DNA of 64,000 nucleotides from assembly GCF_014649755.1 (NCBI RefSeq), contig NZ_BMTQ01000005.1, positions 372,001 to 436,000 of the forward strand, given 5' to 3'. Numbering within the stretch: the stretch's first letter is position 1; each line of letters starts with the position of its first letter. This stretch comes from Streptomyces litmocidini (GTDB lineage Bacteria; Actinomycetota; Actinomycetes; Streptomycetales; Streptomycetaceae). Positions 25,566-35,265 of this stretch are shown piece after piece. Under the pieces are notes generated by a model. It was not told where the DNA came from, made no database searches, and worked only from the letters and a program-made list of their open reading frames with translations. A program made the translations under genes and the position numbers.

Positions 25566-27191
25566 TCAGTGGTGGCCGTGGCCGCTCTGGATCTCCTTGT
25601 ACTCCTCGACCGTGGGCTTGGCGACCTGGCTGTCCTCGCCGTAGTAGCCCTTGTTGAGCTTGACCCGGAGCTTCTCCATGGCGCCGATCTTGCGCTCCAC
25701 GCCGTTCTCGTCGACGGCCGGCGGAAGCTCCGCGGCCGCGTACTGCTCGTGCGCCGTGAGGCGGTGCAGCTCGCCCTGGCTGAGCGGCTCGTGGACCTCG
25801 ACGAACTCACCGTGCGGCAGGCGCTTGATGATGCCCGACTCGCGGCCGTGCAGCACCTTGTCCTTGTCGCGGCGCTGGAGGCCGAGGCAGATCCGCTTGG
25901 TGGCGACGAACGCGATGACCGGGCCGGCGAAGAAGAAGATCCGCACGAACCAGGTGATCGAGTTCAGCGACAGGTGGAAGTGGGTCGCCCAGAGGTCGTT
26001 TCCACCACCCACGAGCATGATCATGTACGCGGTGATCCAGGCGACGCCGAAGGCGGTGCGCGTCGGAGCGTTGCGCGGGCGCTGCGCGATGTGGTGCTCG
26101 CGCTTGTCGCCGGTGATCCAGGACTCGATGAACGGGTAGACCGCGATCGCGGCCAGGACCGCCGGGAAGATCGCCAGCGGGATCATCACGCCGAGGACCA
26201 GCGTGTGGCCCCACAGGTTGATCTCCCAGCCCGGCATGACACGGATCAGACCCTCGGCGAAGCCCATGTACCAGTCGGGCTGGGCGCCGGTGGACACCTG
26301 GTCCGGGCGGTACGGGCCGATGGCCCAGATCGGGTTGATCGAGGCGATCGCCGCGATGACCGCGATGACGCCGAAGACCAGGAAGAAGAAGCCTCCGGCC
26401 TTCGCCATGTACACGGGCAGCAGCGGCATGCCGACGACGTTGTCGTTCGTGCGGCCGGGGCCGGCGAACTGCGTGTGCTTGTGGACGAACACCAGGATGA
26501 GGTGGGCGACCACGAGGCCCAGCATGATGCCGGGGAGCAGCAGCACGTGCGCCGAGTAGAACCGGGCGACGAAGTCGCCGCCGGGGAACTCGCCGCCGAA
26601 CAGGAACATCGACAGGTACGTGCCGAGGACCGGCACGGACAGGATCGCGCCCTGCATGAAGCGGACACCGGTGCCGGAGAGCAGGTCGTCCGGGAGCGAG
26701 TAACCGGTGAAGCCGGTGAACATGCCCAGGAAGAACAGCAGGAAGCCGAACAGCCAGTTGATCTCACGCGGCTTGCGGAACGCGCCGGTGAAGAACACGC
26801 GCATCATGTGCACGAACATGCCGGCGAGGAAGATCAGCGCCGCCCAGTGGTGGATCTGCCGGATCAGCAGACCACCGCGCACCTCGAAGGAGATGTGCAT
26901 GGTCGAGTTGAACGCCTCGGACATCAGCTGTCCCTGGAGCGGGACGTACGGTCCGACGTACTCCACCTCGTTCATCGACGGGTGGAAGAACATCGTCAGG
27001 TAGACGCCCGTCAGGATGATGATGAGGAAGCTGTAGAGGCAGACCTCGCCCAGCATGAAGGACCAGTGGTCCGGGAAGATCTTCCGCATGTTGGCCTTGG
27101 CCAGCGTGTAGATCCCCAGGCGACCGTCGGCCCAGTCCGCGACCCGCTCACCGGCGGGCGCCTTCTTCTGCGTGTTGGTCACGGTGCTCAT
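25566..27191 (-). CDS. qcrB: cytochrome bc1 complex cytochrome b subunit
   Basis: Membrane cytochrome b of the actinobacterial bcc complex: oxidises menaquinol and passes electrons to the Rieske protein and cytochrome c. The 541-residue protein carries the haem-ligating histidines in IRQIHHWAALIF and FYSAHVLLLPG, then VAHLILVFVHKHTQF, the quinol-site loop NPIWAIGPYRPDQVSTGAQPD (written here as its start and end), and a long C-terminal cytoplasmic extension typical of actinobacteria. The ATG at 27191 overlaps the qcrA stop by 4 bp. It is the last gene of the ctaE-qcrC-qcrA-qcrB unit and is followed by a terminator. The mycobacterial orthologue is a known drug target. Confidence 0.96.
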   Translation of the reverse strand: MSTVTNTQKKAPAGERVADWADGRLGIYTLAKANMRKIFPDHWSFMLGEVCLYSFLIIILTGVYLTMFFHPSMNEVEYVGPYVPLQGQLMSEAFNSTMHISFEVRGGLLIRQIHHWAALIFLAGMFVHMMRVFFTGAFRKPREINWLFGFLLFFLGMFTGFTGYSLPDDLLSGTGVRFMQGAILSVPVLGTYLSMFLFGGEFPGGDFVARFYSAHVLLLPGIMLGLVVAHLILVFVHKHTQFAGPGRTNDNVVGMPLLPVYMAKAGGFFFLVFGVIAVIAAIASINPIWAIGPYRPDQVSTGAQPDWYMGFAEGLIRVMPGWEINLWGHTLVLGVMIPLAIFPAVLAAIAVYPFIESWITGDKREHHIAQRPRNAPTRTAFGVAWITAYMIMLVGGGNDLWATHFHLSLNSITWFVRIFFFAGPVIAFVATKRICLGLQRRDKDKVLHGRESGIIKRLPHGEFVEVHEPLSQGELHRLTAHEQYAAAELPPAVDENGVERKIGAMEKLRVKLNKGYYGEDSQVAKPTVEEYKEIQSGHGHH

Positions 27192-28240
27192 CCGCGCTCC
27201 CAGAATGCCGGACCGACGGGCTCGTCGAAGTCGCCGAGCGCCTCGAGGAAGCCCTTGTCGTTCACGCCGATCCGCAGCTGCGGGAGGGGGTGACCGGCCG
27301 GGCCGAAGATGACGCGGGCGCCGTCGGAGAGATCGAAGGTGGACTGGTGGCACGGGCAGAGCACGTGGTGCGTCTGCTGCTCGTACAGGGAGATCGGGCA
27401 GCCGACGTGGGTGCAGATCTTCGAGAACGCGACGATGCCCTGGTGCGACCACTCGAGCTCGCGCTTGTCCTTGATGTCCTCCGGCTGGATCCGGACGATC
27501 ATCAGGGCGGCCTTGGCGATCTGGGTCTGGAAGTGCTCGTCGTGCTCCGAGAGGCCCTCGGGCATCGCGAAGGTCAGCGAGCCGACCGCGACGTCCTCGG
27601 GACGGAGCGGCTCGTGCGTGTTCATGTTGATGAGCTGGAGCCCCTTGGTCCACATGGTGGTCCGGAGCTTCTTCTCGGGCAGCGGGCCCATGTCACGCAG
27701 CAGGACGATGCCGGAGAGCGGCACGAGCGACAGCGCGCCGAACATCGTGTTGCGGATGAGCTTGCGGCGGCCCATGCCCGACTCCGCGGCACCGGCCGCG
27801 AAGTCCGCCATGACCTTCGCCTTGACCTCGGGCGACGCCTCGATCGGGTGACGCTCGTCGGCGACCTCGACGTCGGACATCAGGGTGCGGGCCCAGTGGA
27901 CCGCGCCCGCGCCGATGAAGAAGAGGGCGGCACCGAGGGTCATGCCCAGGGCGAAGTTGAGCGCGGACACGTGGCCGAAGGGCCAGATGTACACGATCTT
28001 GTCGACCGGGAAGATCACGTACGAGGCGATGAAGCCGACGGTGGCCAGCATCGACAGCACGAACATGAAGGCGACCGCACGCTCGGACCGGCGGGCGGCC
28101 CGCTCGTCGATGTCCTGGATGCGGGGCTTGTGGGGCGGAAGGCCCGGGTCGGCGAACGGGTCGTCGGCGACCGTCACCGCGCCGTGCGCGGTGTCCTGCC
28201 CTGCCGGCAGGGTCTCTTCTGGAATCTCTTGGCTACTCAT
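27188..28240 (-). CDS. qcrA: Rieske [2Fe-2S] protein of the bcc complex
   Basis: A 350-residue iron-sulfur subunit. Three transmembrane helices (about 55-75, 90-115 and 175-195) precede the extracytoplasmic Rieske domain. Cluster ligands are in CTHVGCP and CPCHQSTF. The third helix is preceded by GRRKLIRNTMFG, a twin-arginine-like motif. In S. coelicolor the first two helices are reported to be inserted by Sec and the folded Fe-S domain by Tat, and this protein has the same features. It is coupled by ATGA overlaps to qcrC upstream and qcrB downstream. Confidence 0.96.
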   Translation of the reverse strand: MSSQEIPEETLPAGQDTAHGAVTVADDPFADPGLPPHKPRIQDIDERAARRSERAVAFMFVLSMLATVGFIASYVIFPVDKIVYIWPFGHVSALNFALGMTLGAALFFIGAGAVHWARTLMSDVEVADERHPIEASPEVKAKVMADFAAGAAESGMGRRKLIRNTMFGALSLVPLSGIVLLRDMGPLPEKKLRTTMWTKGLQLINMNTHEPLRPEDVAVGSLTFAMPEGLSEHDEHFQTQIAKAALMIVRIQPEDIKDKRELEWSHQGIVAFSKICTHVGCPISLYEQQTHHVLCPCHQSTFDLSDGARVIFGPAGHPLPQLRIGVNDKGFLEALGDFDEPVGPAFWERG

Positions 28241-29046
28241 GACTTCTTGGCCTTAGCGGTGTGGGCCGCGACCCAGATGGCAACTGCGATCAGCGCGCCC
28301 AGGCCGAAGACCCAGGCGAACAGGCCCTCGCTGACGGGGCCGAGGCCGCCGAGCTTGAGACCGCCCGGGCTCGCGGACGAGTCGCTGTTGACGGCCTGGA
28401 CGTACGCGATGATGTCCTTCTTCTCCTTCTCCGGCATCGTGGTGTCGGGGAAGGAAGGCATGTTCTGCGGGCCGGTCTGCATGGCCTCGTAGAGGTGCTT
28501 CGGGTCCACGCCCTCGAGGCTCGGGGCGTACTTGCCGTAGGTCAGCGCGCCGCCCTCACCGGTGAAGTTGTGGCACTGGGCGCAGTTGGTGCGGAACAGT
28601 TCGCCACCCTTGGCGATGTCGGCACCGTCAGGGCTGTACTGGCCCTCGGTCGGCTTGATCGGGCCGGCACCGAGGGAGGCGACGTACGCCGCGAGCTGAT
28701 CGATCTCAGCCTGCGAGTAGATGACCTTCTTCCTCGGGACCTGGGCGCCCGGCTGCTGGGCCGGCATGCGGCCCGTGCCGACCTGGAAGTCCACGGCCGC
28801 CGAACCCACGCCGACCAGGGACGGGCCGTCAGAGGTGCCCTGACCGCCGGTTCCGTGGCAGCTGGCGCAGCCGACGGAGTAGAGCTTCTTGCCCTCCTCG
28901 ATGGCGAGGGACTGGGCGGTTTCATCGGCCTTCGCCGTGCCCGCGGGCGCGAACGCGGCGTACAGCCCCCCAGTGGCCGCCAGCGCGAGAAGTAGGACGA
29001 CGACCGCCGCCAGCGGATGGCGTCGTCGTGCGGAGAGCTTTTTCAC
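28237..29046 (-). CDS. qcrC: dihaem cytochrome c subunit of the bcc complex
   Basis: A 269-residue membrane-anchored cytochrome. The N-terminal anchor is RRHPLAAVVVLLLALAATGG, followed by two haem c-binding sites (CASCHG near residue 55 and CAQCHN near 155), each with a following Met-containing region. A C-terminal helix (LFAWVFGLGALIAVAIWVAA) completes it. The dihaem form is characteristic of actinobacteria, where it replaces a soluble cytochrome c between bc1 and aa3. The GTG start is at 29044-29046. It follows ctaE by 74 nt and overlaps qcrA by 4 bp. Confidence 0.96.
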   Translation of the reverse strand: MKKLSARRRHPLAAVVVLLLALAATGGLYAAFAPAGTAKADETAQSLAIEEGKKLYSVGCASCHGTGGQGTSDGPSLVGVGSAAVDFQVGTGRMPAQQPGAQVPRKKVIYSQAEIDQLAAYVASLGAGPIKPTEGQYSPDGADIAKGGELFRTNCAQCHNFTGEGGALTYGKYAPSLEGVDPKHLYEAMQTGPQNMPSFPDTTMPEKEKKDIIAYVQAVNSDSSASPGGLKLGGLGPVSEGLFAWVFGLGALIAVAIWVAAHTAKAKKS

Positions 29047-29120
29047 GGATTACCCCGGTGTCAGGATCTTCTGCGTCGATGCTTGCTGGATGTCTCGGTC
29101 CGCCGTGGTGGCGGAGCCGA

Positions 29121-29741
29121 TTACTTGATCATGTAGATCGTGGCGAAGAGGCCGATCCAGACGACATCGACGAAGTGCCAGTAGTAGGACACGACGATGG
29201 CGGCGGTTGCCTGCTCGTGAGTGAACCTCCTGGCGGCGTACGTCCGGCCGAGGACCAGCAGGAAGGCGATGAGACCGCCCGTCACGTGCAGGCCGTGGAA
29301 GCCGGTGGTCAGGTAGAACACCGTGCCGTACGGGTCGGAGGACAGCGAGAGGCCGTCCTTCTTGACCAGCTCGGTGTACTCGAAGACCTGGCCGCCGATG
29401 AAGATCGCACCCATCACGAACGTGATGATGAACCACGTCCGGAGCTTCTTCACATCGCCCCGCTCCGCGGCGAAGACGCCGAGCTGGCAGGTGAGGGAGG
29501 AGAGCACCAGGATCGTGGTGTTGGTCGCCGAGAACGGGAAGTTCAAGGCCGAGGCCTTTTCCGCCCAGAACTCGGGGCCCATCACCGATCGAAGGGTGAA
29601 GTACATCGCGAAGAGGGCCGCGAAGAACATCAGCTCGGAGCTCAACCAGATGATGGTTCCGACGCTGGTGAGGTTCGGTCGATTGACCGACGGGTGCGCG
29701 TGCCCTGTTTCTACTGTCGTTACTGTCGCCACGACCGACAT
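29121..29741 (-). CDS. ctaE: aa3 cytochrome c oxidase subunit III
   Basis: A 206-residue, five-helix haem-copper oxidase subunit III. Typical segments are [20 protein letters not shown] near residue 27, the [17 protein letters not shown] motif near 147, and the C-terminal [20 protein letters not shown]. It stabilises the catalytic subunit CtaD, encoded in a separate operon in this window. It is first in the ctaE-qcrCAB unit. ATG at 29739-29741. The upstream 202-bp divergent region must carry its promoter. Confidence 0.96.
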   Translation of the reverse strand: MSVVATVTTVETGHAHPSVNRPNLTSVGTIIWLSSELMFFAALFAMYFTLRSVMGPEFWAEKASALNFPFSATNTTILVLSSLTCQLGVFAAERGDVKKLRTWFIITFVMGAIFIGGQVFEYTELVKKDGLSLSSDPYGTVFYLTTGFHGLHVTGGLIAFLLVLGRTYAARRFTHEQATAAIVVSYYWHFVDVVWIGLFATIYMIK

Positions 29742-29867
29742 TATGTCGGTCGCTTATCCCGCCCTCACTCCGGGGGGTGCCGTTCGGAGTGTCAGAGGGG
29801 TGTGTCCAGCCCGAACGGCCCAGCGCCGGGGCCCCGGAGCACCGTTCGAACAGGTGTTGAACGGCTG

Positions 29868-29894
29868 TTGACGGGGTGTGGACCGGAGTAGCAT
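29868..29894 (+). promoter_or_regulatory. possible promoter of the atypical receiver gene
   Basis: TTGACG at 29868-29873 and TAGCAT at 29889-29894 resemble -35 and -10 boxes, but the 15-nt spacer is short. It is placed 50 nt before the start codon at 29944. Offered only as a candidate. Confidence 0.3.
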
Positions 29895-29943
29895 CCGGCG
29901 CATCGATCGACGACCTTCCCACGGACTTCCCCACGGAGGAACG

Positions 29944-30345
29944 ATGCAGTCGAGTGCCACGGTCCTGGTCTACAGCGACGACGCGAACACCCGCGCGCAG
30001 GTGCGGCTCGCGGCCGGACGCAGGCCCGCGACCGACGTTCCCCCGGTCGAGTTCGTGGAGTGCGCGACGCTGCCCGCGGTGCTGAAGCGCCTGGACGAGG
30101 GCGGGATCGACGTGTGCGTGCTCGACGGCGAGGCGGTGCCCGCCGGGGGCATGGGGGTCTGCCGGCAGATCAAGGACGAGGTCTTCCGCTGCCCGCCGGT
30201 GCTGCTGCTGATCGGCCGCCCGCAGGACGCCTGGCTGGCCACCTGGAGCCGCGCGGACGCCGCGGTCACCCTTCCGGTGGAACCGGTCGAGTTCGCGGCG
30301 TCCCTGGCGGCCCTGCTGCGCTCGCGCCTGTCGATCGGCGCCTGA
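29944..30345 (+). CDS. atypical receiver-domain-like protein
   Basis: A 133-residue single-domain protein with CheY-like secondary structure: ATVLVYSDDANTRAQVRLAA (acidic pair D12-D13), a strand IDVCVLDGEAVP with a candidate phospho-acceptor Asp near 60, VLLLIGRPQD, and DAAVTLPVEPVEFAASLAALL. The usual conserved Lys before the last helix is replaced in AAVTLPVEP, so phosphorylation signalling may be altered or absent. No output domain follows and no kinase is adjacent. It is divergent from ctaE and may take part in regulating respiratory genes. ATG at 29944 with GGAGG 5 nt upstream. Confidence 0.76.
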   Translation: MQSSATVLVYSDDANTRAQVRLAAGRRPATDVPPVEFVECATLPAVLKRLDEGGIDVCVLDGEAVPAGGMGVCRQIKDEVFRCPPVLLLIGRPQDAWLATWSRADAAVTLPVEPVEFAASLAALLRSRLSIGA

Positions 30346-30362
30346 GCCGGTCGGGCCCCGGT

Positions 30363-31613
30363 TCAGATCGAGGGCCTCAGCCGGGCCTTCTCCGTGGGGG
30401 CCACCGGGTTTCCGGCGGCCTCCACCAGGGCGCTGCCCTGGCGCCACTTGTCCCACTCCATGTTCCAGTCGCCGAAGCCGTTGCCGAAGGTGTCCATCGT
30501 GTCGCCGATGCTGTTGACGACGCGGACGATGTCGCCGGGGCGGACGGTCTTGAAGAACCACGCCGCGTTCTCCGTCGACATGCCGACACAGCCGTGGCTG
30601 ACGTTCTCGACGCCCTGGGAGCCGACGGACCAGGGCGCGGCGTGCACGTACTCGCCGCTCCAGGTGACCCGGGTGGCGTAGTACACGGGCAGGTCGTACG
30701 AGTCGGAGCTGCCCTCCGCGATGCCGACGGTGGTGCTCCGCATCTGGACGAAGTACTCCTTGCCGAGCACCACCTTGATCCCGTTGCGGGTGGAGAAGCC
30801 CGGTTTCCCCGTGGTCACCGGCATGGTGTTGATCACCTCCCCGTTGCGCTTCACGGTCATCTGGTGCGCGCCGGCGTCCGCGACCGCCTCGATCCGGTCG
30901 CCGATGGTGAGCTTCAGCGGCTTGGACGCGCCGCCGTAGAGCTTGTCGCCGACCTTGAGGCCGTCCAGGTTCCCGGTGACCGTGACGTGCGCCCCGGCCG
31001 GCCAGTACTCCTTCGGGCGGAAGTGCAGCTTCTTGTCGTCCACCCAGTACCAGGCGCCCTCGACGGCGGGCGTGGAGCGGACCTTGAGGGCCCGCTCGAC
31101 GACCGCGCGGGCCGACCGGTCCTTGACGGGGAGGCTGAGCTCCGCCGTGATGGGCTGCCCGACGCCGTACGTGCCCGCCTCCGGCCCGAAGGCCACGGTC
31201 AGGGCCCGTTTGGCCGGGGCCGTCTCGAAAGTGAACGTGCGGGCGCCTGGAGCGCCGTCCTCGTCCTCGGTGGCCACCCGCACCGTGTAGCGGGCGCCGG
31301 CCGCCAGGGCCGCCGTGGAGCGCCAGCGCTGCCCGTCCGCGGTGAGTTCGCCGGCGAGGTGGTGCCCCGAGGCGTCGGTGGCCGTCACGTCGGTGATCCG
31401 GCCTTCGTCGCCCTTGGCCGTGATCTCCAGGGGCTTCTCGGGGTCCGCCTTGGCACCGGCGGGAGCGCTGACCGTGAGCTGGTCCGCCGCGTCGTAGGTC
31501 TTCTCCGACAGCGGGTGACCGTCGGAGCCCGAGCACGCGGAGACGCCCGCGGTGACGGTGACGGCCAGAAGAGTGCAGCTCAGAACAGTCCTTATGCGCG
31601 GCGTGTCGTTCAT
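30363..31613 (-). CDS. L,D-transpeptidase lipoprotein with Ig-like domains
   Basis: A 416-residue cell-wall cross-linking enzyme (3-3 links), anchored as a lipoprotein through VTAGVSAC (Cys27). Two Ig-like domains (about 40-270) precede the YkuD catalytic domain, which contains HAAPWSVGSQGVENVSHGCV (His and Cys; Cys near 343) and the C-terminal tail GDWNMEWDKWRQGSAL. The layout matches LdtMt2-type enzymes. Its presence between respiratory operons is common in this gene neighbourhood. ATG at 31611-31613. It converges on the receiver-like gene with only 17 bp between their stops, and no clear terminator is visible there. Confidence 0.93.
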   Translation of the reverse strand: MNDTPRIRTVLSCTLLAVTVTAGVSACSGSDGHPLSEKTYDAADQLTVSAPAGAKADPEKPLEITAKGDEGRITDVTATDASGHHLAGELTADGQRWRSTAALAAGARYTVRVATEDEDGAPGARTFTFETAPAKRALTVAFGPEAGTYGVGQPITAELSLPVKDRSARAVVERALKVRSTPAVEGAWYWVDDKKLHFRPKEYWPAGAHVTVTGNLDGLKVGDKLYGGASKPLKLTIGDRIEAVADAGAHQMTVKRNGEVINTMPVTTGKPGFSTRNGIKVVLGKEYFVQMRSTTVGIAEGSSDSYDLPVYYATRVTWSGEYVHAAPWSVGSQGVENVSHGCVGMSTENAAWFFKTVRPGDIVRVVNSIGDTMDTFGNGFGDWNMEWDKWRQGSALVEAAGNPVAPTEKARLRPSI

Positions 31614-31664
31614 GACCTCACGCTAAGGACGATCCTCGCGACCGGCGCGCCGAGTGCTGCAAAA

Positions 31665-31706
31665 GAGGGGCCCGGGCACTTCGGTGACGAAGTGCCCGGG
31701 CCCCTC
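31665..31706 (-). terminator. ctaCDF operon terminator
   Basis: Arms 31665-31683 and 31688-31706 (19 bp, perfect) with a GTGA loop. On the minus strand the stem is followed by a CTTTTG run, giving the most textbook intrinsic terminator in the window. It lies 29 nt past the ctaF stop. Confidence 0.93.
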
Positions 31707-31735
31707 GGTGTGCTCCGGTGCGGAGCGGGGTACCG

Positions 31736-32134
31736 CTACTGGTTCTGGTTCTCGCCGCGGTAGAACTCGAAGACCCAGCCGAACAGGCCGACGAGGATCA
31801 GCGGGGCGGAGAAGTACAGGATCCACCAGCCCATCGCGATGCCGAGGAAGGCGAGCGCGCCGCCGACGGCCAGCGAGAGCGGCTGCCAGCTGTGCGGGGC
31901 GAAGAAGCCCACCTCACCGGCCTCGTCCGCGACGTCGGCCTCCTTGTCGTCCTGCGCCATCGCGTCGACACGCTTGGCCGTGAAGGCCAGGTAGTAGCCG
32001 ATCATGATGGCCAGGCCGAAGGCCAGGAAGAGCGCCGTCGTGCCGACCGGCTCCTTGGACCAGACGCCGTAGAGGATCGCCATGGCAAGGATGAAGACGC
32101 TCAGCCAGATGAACATCTTGCCCTGGATCTTCAC
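31736..32134 (-). CDS. ctaF: aa3 cytochrome c oxidase subunit IV (actinobacterial type)
   Basis: A 132-residue, four-helix membrane subunit found in actinobacterial supercomplexes. It has helices [59 protein letters not shown] and [20 protein letters not shown], and a conserved [10 protein letters not shown] loop. The GTG start at 32132-32134 overlaps the ctaD stop (GTGA), so it is translationally coupled as the last gene of ctaC-ctaD-ctaF. Confidence 0.95.
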   Translation of the reverse strand: MKIQGKMFIWLSVFILAMAILYGVWSKEPVGTTALFLAFGLAIMIGYYLAFTAKRVDAMAQDDKEADVADEAGEVGFFAPHSWQPLSLAVGGALAFLGIAMGWWILYFSAPLILVGLFGWVFEFYRGENQNQ

Positions 32135-33867
32135 TTGCCGGCCTCCTTGCTGCCCGTGAGGGCCGCGGCCTCGTGCGGCTTGTTCTCGAGCTGGTCGAGA
32201 GCGGCGATCTCAGGGTGGTGCAGGTCGAACGCCGGGGATTCCGAACGGATCCGCGGCAGGGTGAGGAAGTTGTGCCGCGGCGGCGGGCAGGAGGTCGCCC
32301 ACTCGAGCGAACGGCCGTAGCCCCACGGGTCGTCGACCTCGATCTTCTTGCCGTACTTGGCGGTCTTCCAGACGTTGTAGAGGAACGGCAGGATCGACAG
32401 GCCGAGCAGGAACGAGGAGATCGTCGAGATCGTGTTCAGCGTGGTGAAGCCGTCGGCTTCCAGGTAGTCCGCGTAACGACGCGGCATGCCCTCGGCACCG
32501 AGCCAGTGCTGCACCAGGAAGGTGCCGTGGAAGCCGACGAACAGCGTCCAGAACGTGATCTTGCCGAGGCGCTCGTCGAGCATCTTGCCGGTGAACTTCG
32601 GCCACCAGAAGTGGAAGCCGGAGAACATCGCGAAGACGACGGTGCCGAAGACGACGTAGTGGAAGTGCGCCACCACGAAGTACGAGTCGGAGATGTGGAA
32701 GTCCATCGGGGGCGAGGCCAGGATGACGCCGGTCAGACCACCGAAGGTGAAGGTGATCAGGAAGCCGACGGCCCAGAGCATCGGGGTCTCGAAGGACAGC
32801 GAGCCCTTCCACATCGTTCCGATCCAGTTGAAGAACTTCACGCCGGTCGGAACGGCGATGAGGAACGTCATGAAGGAGAAGAACGGGAGGAGCACGCCAC
32901 CGGTGACGTACATGTGGTGCGCCCAGACGGTCACGGACAGGCCGGCGATCGCGATGGTCGCGGCGATCAGACCGATGTAGCCGAACATCGGCTTGCGGCT
33001 GAAGACCGGGATGACCTCGGAGATGATGCCGAAGAACGGCAAGGCGATGATGTACACCTCTGGGTGTCCGAAGAACCAGAAGAGGTGTTGCCAGAGCAGC
33101 GCTCCGCCGTTGGCCGCGTCGAAGACGTGGGCACCGAACTTGCGGTCCGCCTCCAGGGCGAACAGCGCGGCCGCCAGGACCGGGAAGGCGAGCAGGACCA
33201 GGACACCGGTCAGCAGCACGTTCCAGGTGAAGATCGGCATGCGGAACATCGTCATGCCCGGAGCGCGCATGCAGATGATCGTGGTGATGAAGTTGACCGA
33301 ACCGAGGATCGTGCCGAAGCCGGAGAAGGCCAGACCCATGATCCACATGTCGGCGCCGACGCCCGGCGAGCGGACGGCGTCCGACAGCGGGGAGTAGGCG
33401 AACCAGCCGAAGTCGGCCGCACCCTGCGGGGTGAGGAAGCCGGCCACCGCGATGAGCGAGCCGAAGAGGTACAGCCAGTACGCGAACATGTTCAGCCGCG
33501 GGAACGCCACGTCGGGCGCGCCGATCTGCAGCGGCATGATCCAGTTCGCGAAGCCGGCGAACAGCGGCGTCGCGAACATCAGCAGCATGATCGTGCCGTG
33601 CATCGTGAACGCCTGGTTGAACTGCTCGTTCGACATGATCTGCGTGCCGGGACGGGCGAGCTCGGCGCGCATGAAGAGCGCCATGAGTCCGCCGACGCAG
33701 AAGAAGGCGAACGAGGTGACCAGGTACATCGTGCCGATGGTCTTGTGGTCGGTGGTGGTGAGCCACTTGATGACCACGTTGCCGGGCTGCTTGCGCCGTA
33801 CGGGCAGCTCGTTCTCGTACGAGTCCTCAGCTGCGGCGGCACCCTGGGTTTCGTTGGGGATGCTCAC
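32131..33867 (-). CDS. ctaD: aa3 cytochrome c oxidase subunit I
   Basis: The catalytic 578-residue, twelve-helix haem-copper oxidase subunit. It reduces O2 and pumps protons at haem a/a3-CuB. Visible ligands are His in [12 protein letters not shown] (haem a), the CuB/Tyr segment [17 protein letters not shown] (His-Tyr crosslink), HH in [10 protein letters not shown], and [12 protein letters not shown] (haem a3 and a). The proton-channel [20 protein letters not shown] (D-channel) residues are also present. The GTG start at 33865-33867 overlaps the ctaC stop by 4 bp. It forms the supercomplex with QcrABC. Confidence 0.97.
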   Translation of the reverse strand: MSIPNETQGAAAAEDSYENELPVRRKQPGNVVIKWLTTTDHKTIGTMYLVTSFAFFCVGGLMALFMRAELARPGTQIMSNEQFNQAFTMHGTIMLLMFATPLFAGFANWIMPLQIGAPDVAFPRLNMFAYWLYLFGSLIAVAGFLTPQGAADFGWFAYSPLSDAVRSPGVGADMWIMGLAFSGFGTILGSVNFITTIICMRAPGMTMFRMPIFTWNVLLTGVLVLLAFPVLAAALFALEADRKFGAHVFDAANGGALLWQHLFWFFGHPEVYIIALPFFGIISEVIPVFSRKPMFGYIGLIAATIAIAGLSVTVWAHHMYVTGGVLLPFFSFMTFLIAVPTGVKFFNWIGTMWKGSLSFETPMLWAVGFLITFTFGGLTGVILASPPMDFHISDSYFVVAHFHYVVFGTVVFAMFSGFHFWWPKFTGKMLDERLGKITFWTLFVGFHGTFLVQHWLGAEGMPRRYADYLEADGFTTLNTISTISSFLLGLSILPFLYNVWKTAKYGKKIEVDDPWGYGRSLEWATSCPPPRHNFLTLPRIRSESPAFDLHHPEIAALDQLENKPHEAAALTGSKEAGK

Positions 33868-34829
33868 AGTTGCTTCTTCTCCGCATTCCTGGCCGGGTCC
33901 GTCTGCTCGATGCCAGACGGGATGTAGCCGGTCTGCCCCTTCTCCGCCAGCTCCTTCAGGTGCTGCTGGTAGCGCTCCGGGGAGACCACCTTGACGTTGA
34001 AGAGCATCCGGGAGTGGTCGACACCGCAGAGCTCGGCGCACTTGCCGAGGAAGGTGCCTTCCCGGGTCGGGGTGACCTCGAAGGCGTTGGGGTGGCCCGG
34101 GATGACGTCCTGCTTCATCAGGAAGGGAACCACCCAGAAGGAGTGGATCACGTCACGCGAGGTCAGGACGAACCGGACCCTCTCGCCCTTGGGGAGCCAG
34201 AGCGTCGGTCCCGGGTTGCCGGTCTGGGGGTTCCGGGTGCCGGGGATGCCGGCGTCGTAGACGCCGCCCGCGTTCTCCGGGAACTGGACCTTGTAGCGGT
34301 CCGGAAGCGTCGCCAGGTCCTTGTCCGTCTTCGCGTCACCCTTCACACCGGGCACGTTCTCGACGTAGTTGAAGCCCCAGCTCCACTGGTAGCCGACCAC
34401 GTTGATCGTGTGGGCCGGCTTCGGGGTGAGCTCGAGGAGCTTGGACTCGTCACGCGCGGTGAAGTAGAAGAGCACCGAGACGATGATGAGCGGGGTGACC
34501 GTGTACAGCGCCTCGATGGGCATGTTGTAACGGGTCTGCGGAGGTACCTCGACCTTGGTCCGGCTGCGCCGGTGGAAGATGGTGGCCCAGAGGATCAGGC
34601 CCCACACCAGGATGCCCGTGATCAGGGCGGCGGCCCAGGAGCCCTGCCACAGGGAGAGGATCCGAGGCGCCTCTTCCGTGACGGGGGTGGGCATACCAAG
34701 GCGGGGGAAGTCTTCCCAGTTGTACGAGCAGCCGGTGGCTGTCGCCAGGATCAGGCCCGCAGTCAGCACCTGCGGCAGCTTCCGCCGCATCGGGCGCCGC
34801 GACGAGCGGTCGGAGCCGTTGGGACTCAC
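33864..34829 (-). CDS. ctaC: aa3 cytochrome c oxidase subunit II
   Basis: A 321-residue CuA-carrying subunit. A lipoprotein-type leader ([12 protein letters not shown]) is followed by two membrane helices (about 62-85 and 105-125) and a cupredoxin domain. CuA ligands lie in DVIHSFWVV (His) and [14 protein letters not shown] (two Cys, Glu carbonyl, His, Met). It takes electrons from QcrC haem and passes them to CtaD. The GTG start at 34827-34829 has GGAAGG about 8 nt upstream. It is first in ctaC-ctaD-ctaF. Confidence 0.96.
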   Translation of the reverse strand: MSPNGSDRSSRRPMRRKLPQVLTAGLILATATGCSYNWEDFPRLGMPTPVTEEAPRILSLWQGSWAAALITGILVWGLILWATIFHRRSRTKVEVPPQTRYNMPIEALYTVTPLIIVSVLFYFTARDESKLLELTPKPAHTINVVGYQWSWGFNYVENVPGVKGDAKTDKDLATLPDRYKVQFPENAGGVYDAGIPGTRNPQTGNPGPTLWLPKGERVRFVLTSRDVIHSFWVVPFLMKQDVIPGHPNAFEVTPTREGTFLGKCAELCGVDHSRMLFNVKVVSPERYQQHLKELAEKGQTGYIPSGIEQTDPARNAEKKQL

Positions 34830-34915
34830 GTAGCGCCTTCCCGAGAGTCTCGGCCCGCAGTGGTCGGCCACGGCCGTCCGTCTCGCTGGTCGGTCGCCGC
34901 CCCGGCCGCGGGCAG

Positions 34916-34944
34916 GGGTTTGGATGTTTATGCGGACCAAACCC
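34916..34944. promoter_or_regulatory. 8-bp inverted repeat in the ctaC promoter region
   Basis: GGGTTTGG at 34916-34923 pairs with CCAAACCC at 34937-34944, with a 13-nt AT-rich spacer. It sits 87-115 nt upstream of the ctaC start in the least GC-rich stretch around. It could be an operator for a redox or respiratory regulator. Confidence 0.4.
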
Positions 34945-35190
34945 TACTGGACGCTATTTGGGGTCGCGCGGGGAGGGTGCCCAACGCGCCGTCCGAGCCC
35001 CCGAAGGGGTGGACTCCGGGGTTCCGGAGGGCGGCCGGAGACGGCCGTCCGGCGGGCTGCCGGGGTGGTGGGGCGGGGTTTTGACGGGGGCTCATCGGGG
35101 GGAGGGCGGGGGTTGTGCGGGCCGGTGCGGGGGCGCCCGAGGCGGGGCACCGCACCGGCGGGGAGAAGGCCGGACCGCGTCGACCCGACC

Positions 35191-35265
35191 TGTGCCGGGC
35201 CGGGCTGCGCCGGGCCGGGCTGCGCCGGGCCGGCCTGCGTCTGCGTGGCCTGCGTCGGACCCGCC
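35191..35265. repeat. 15-bp GC-rich tandem repeat, three near-identical units plus degenerate copies
   Basis: Units of the form TGYGCCGGGCCGGSC occur back to back at 35191-35205, 35206-35220 and 35221-35235. Increasingly diverged TGCGTnn units continue to about 35265. The period is a multiple of three, so frames remain open through it, which produces an artefactual reading frame. Confidence 0.72.

Noticed and set aside
35191..35265. CRISPR-like array from the 15-bp repeats
   Set aside because: Units are contiguous without spacers, short and degenerate; no cas genes nearby.
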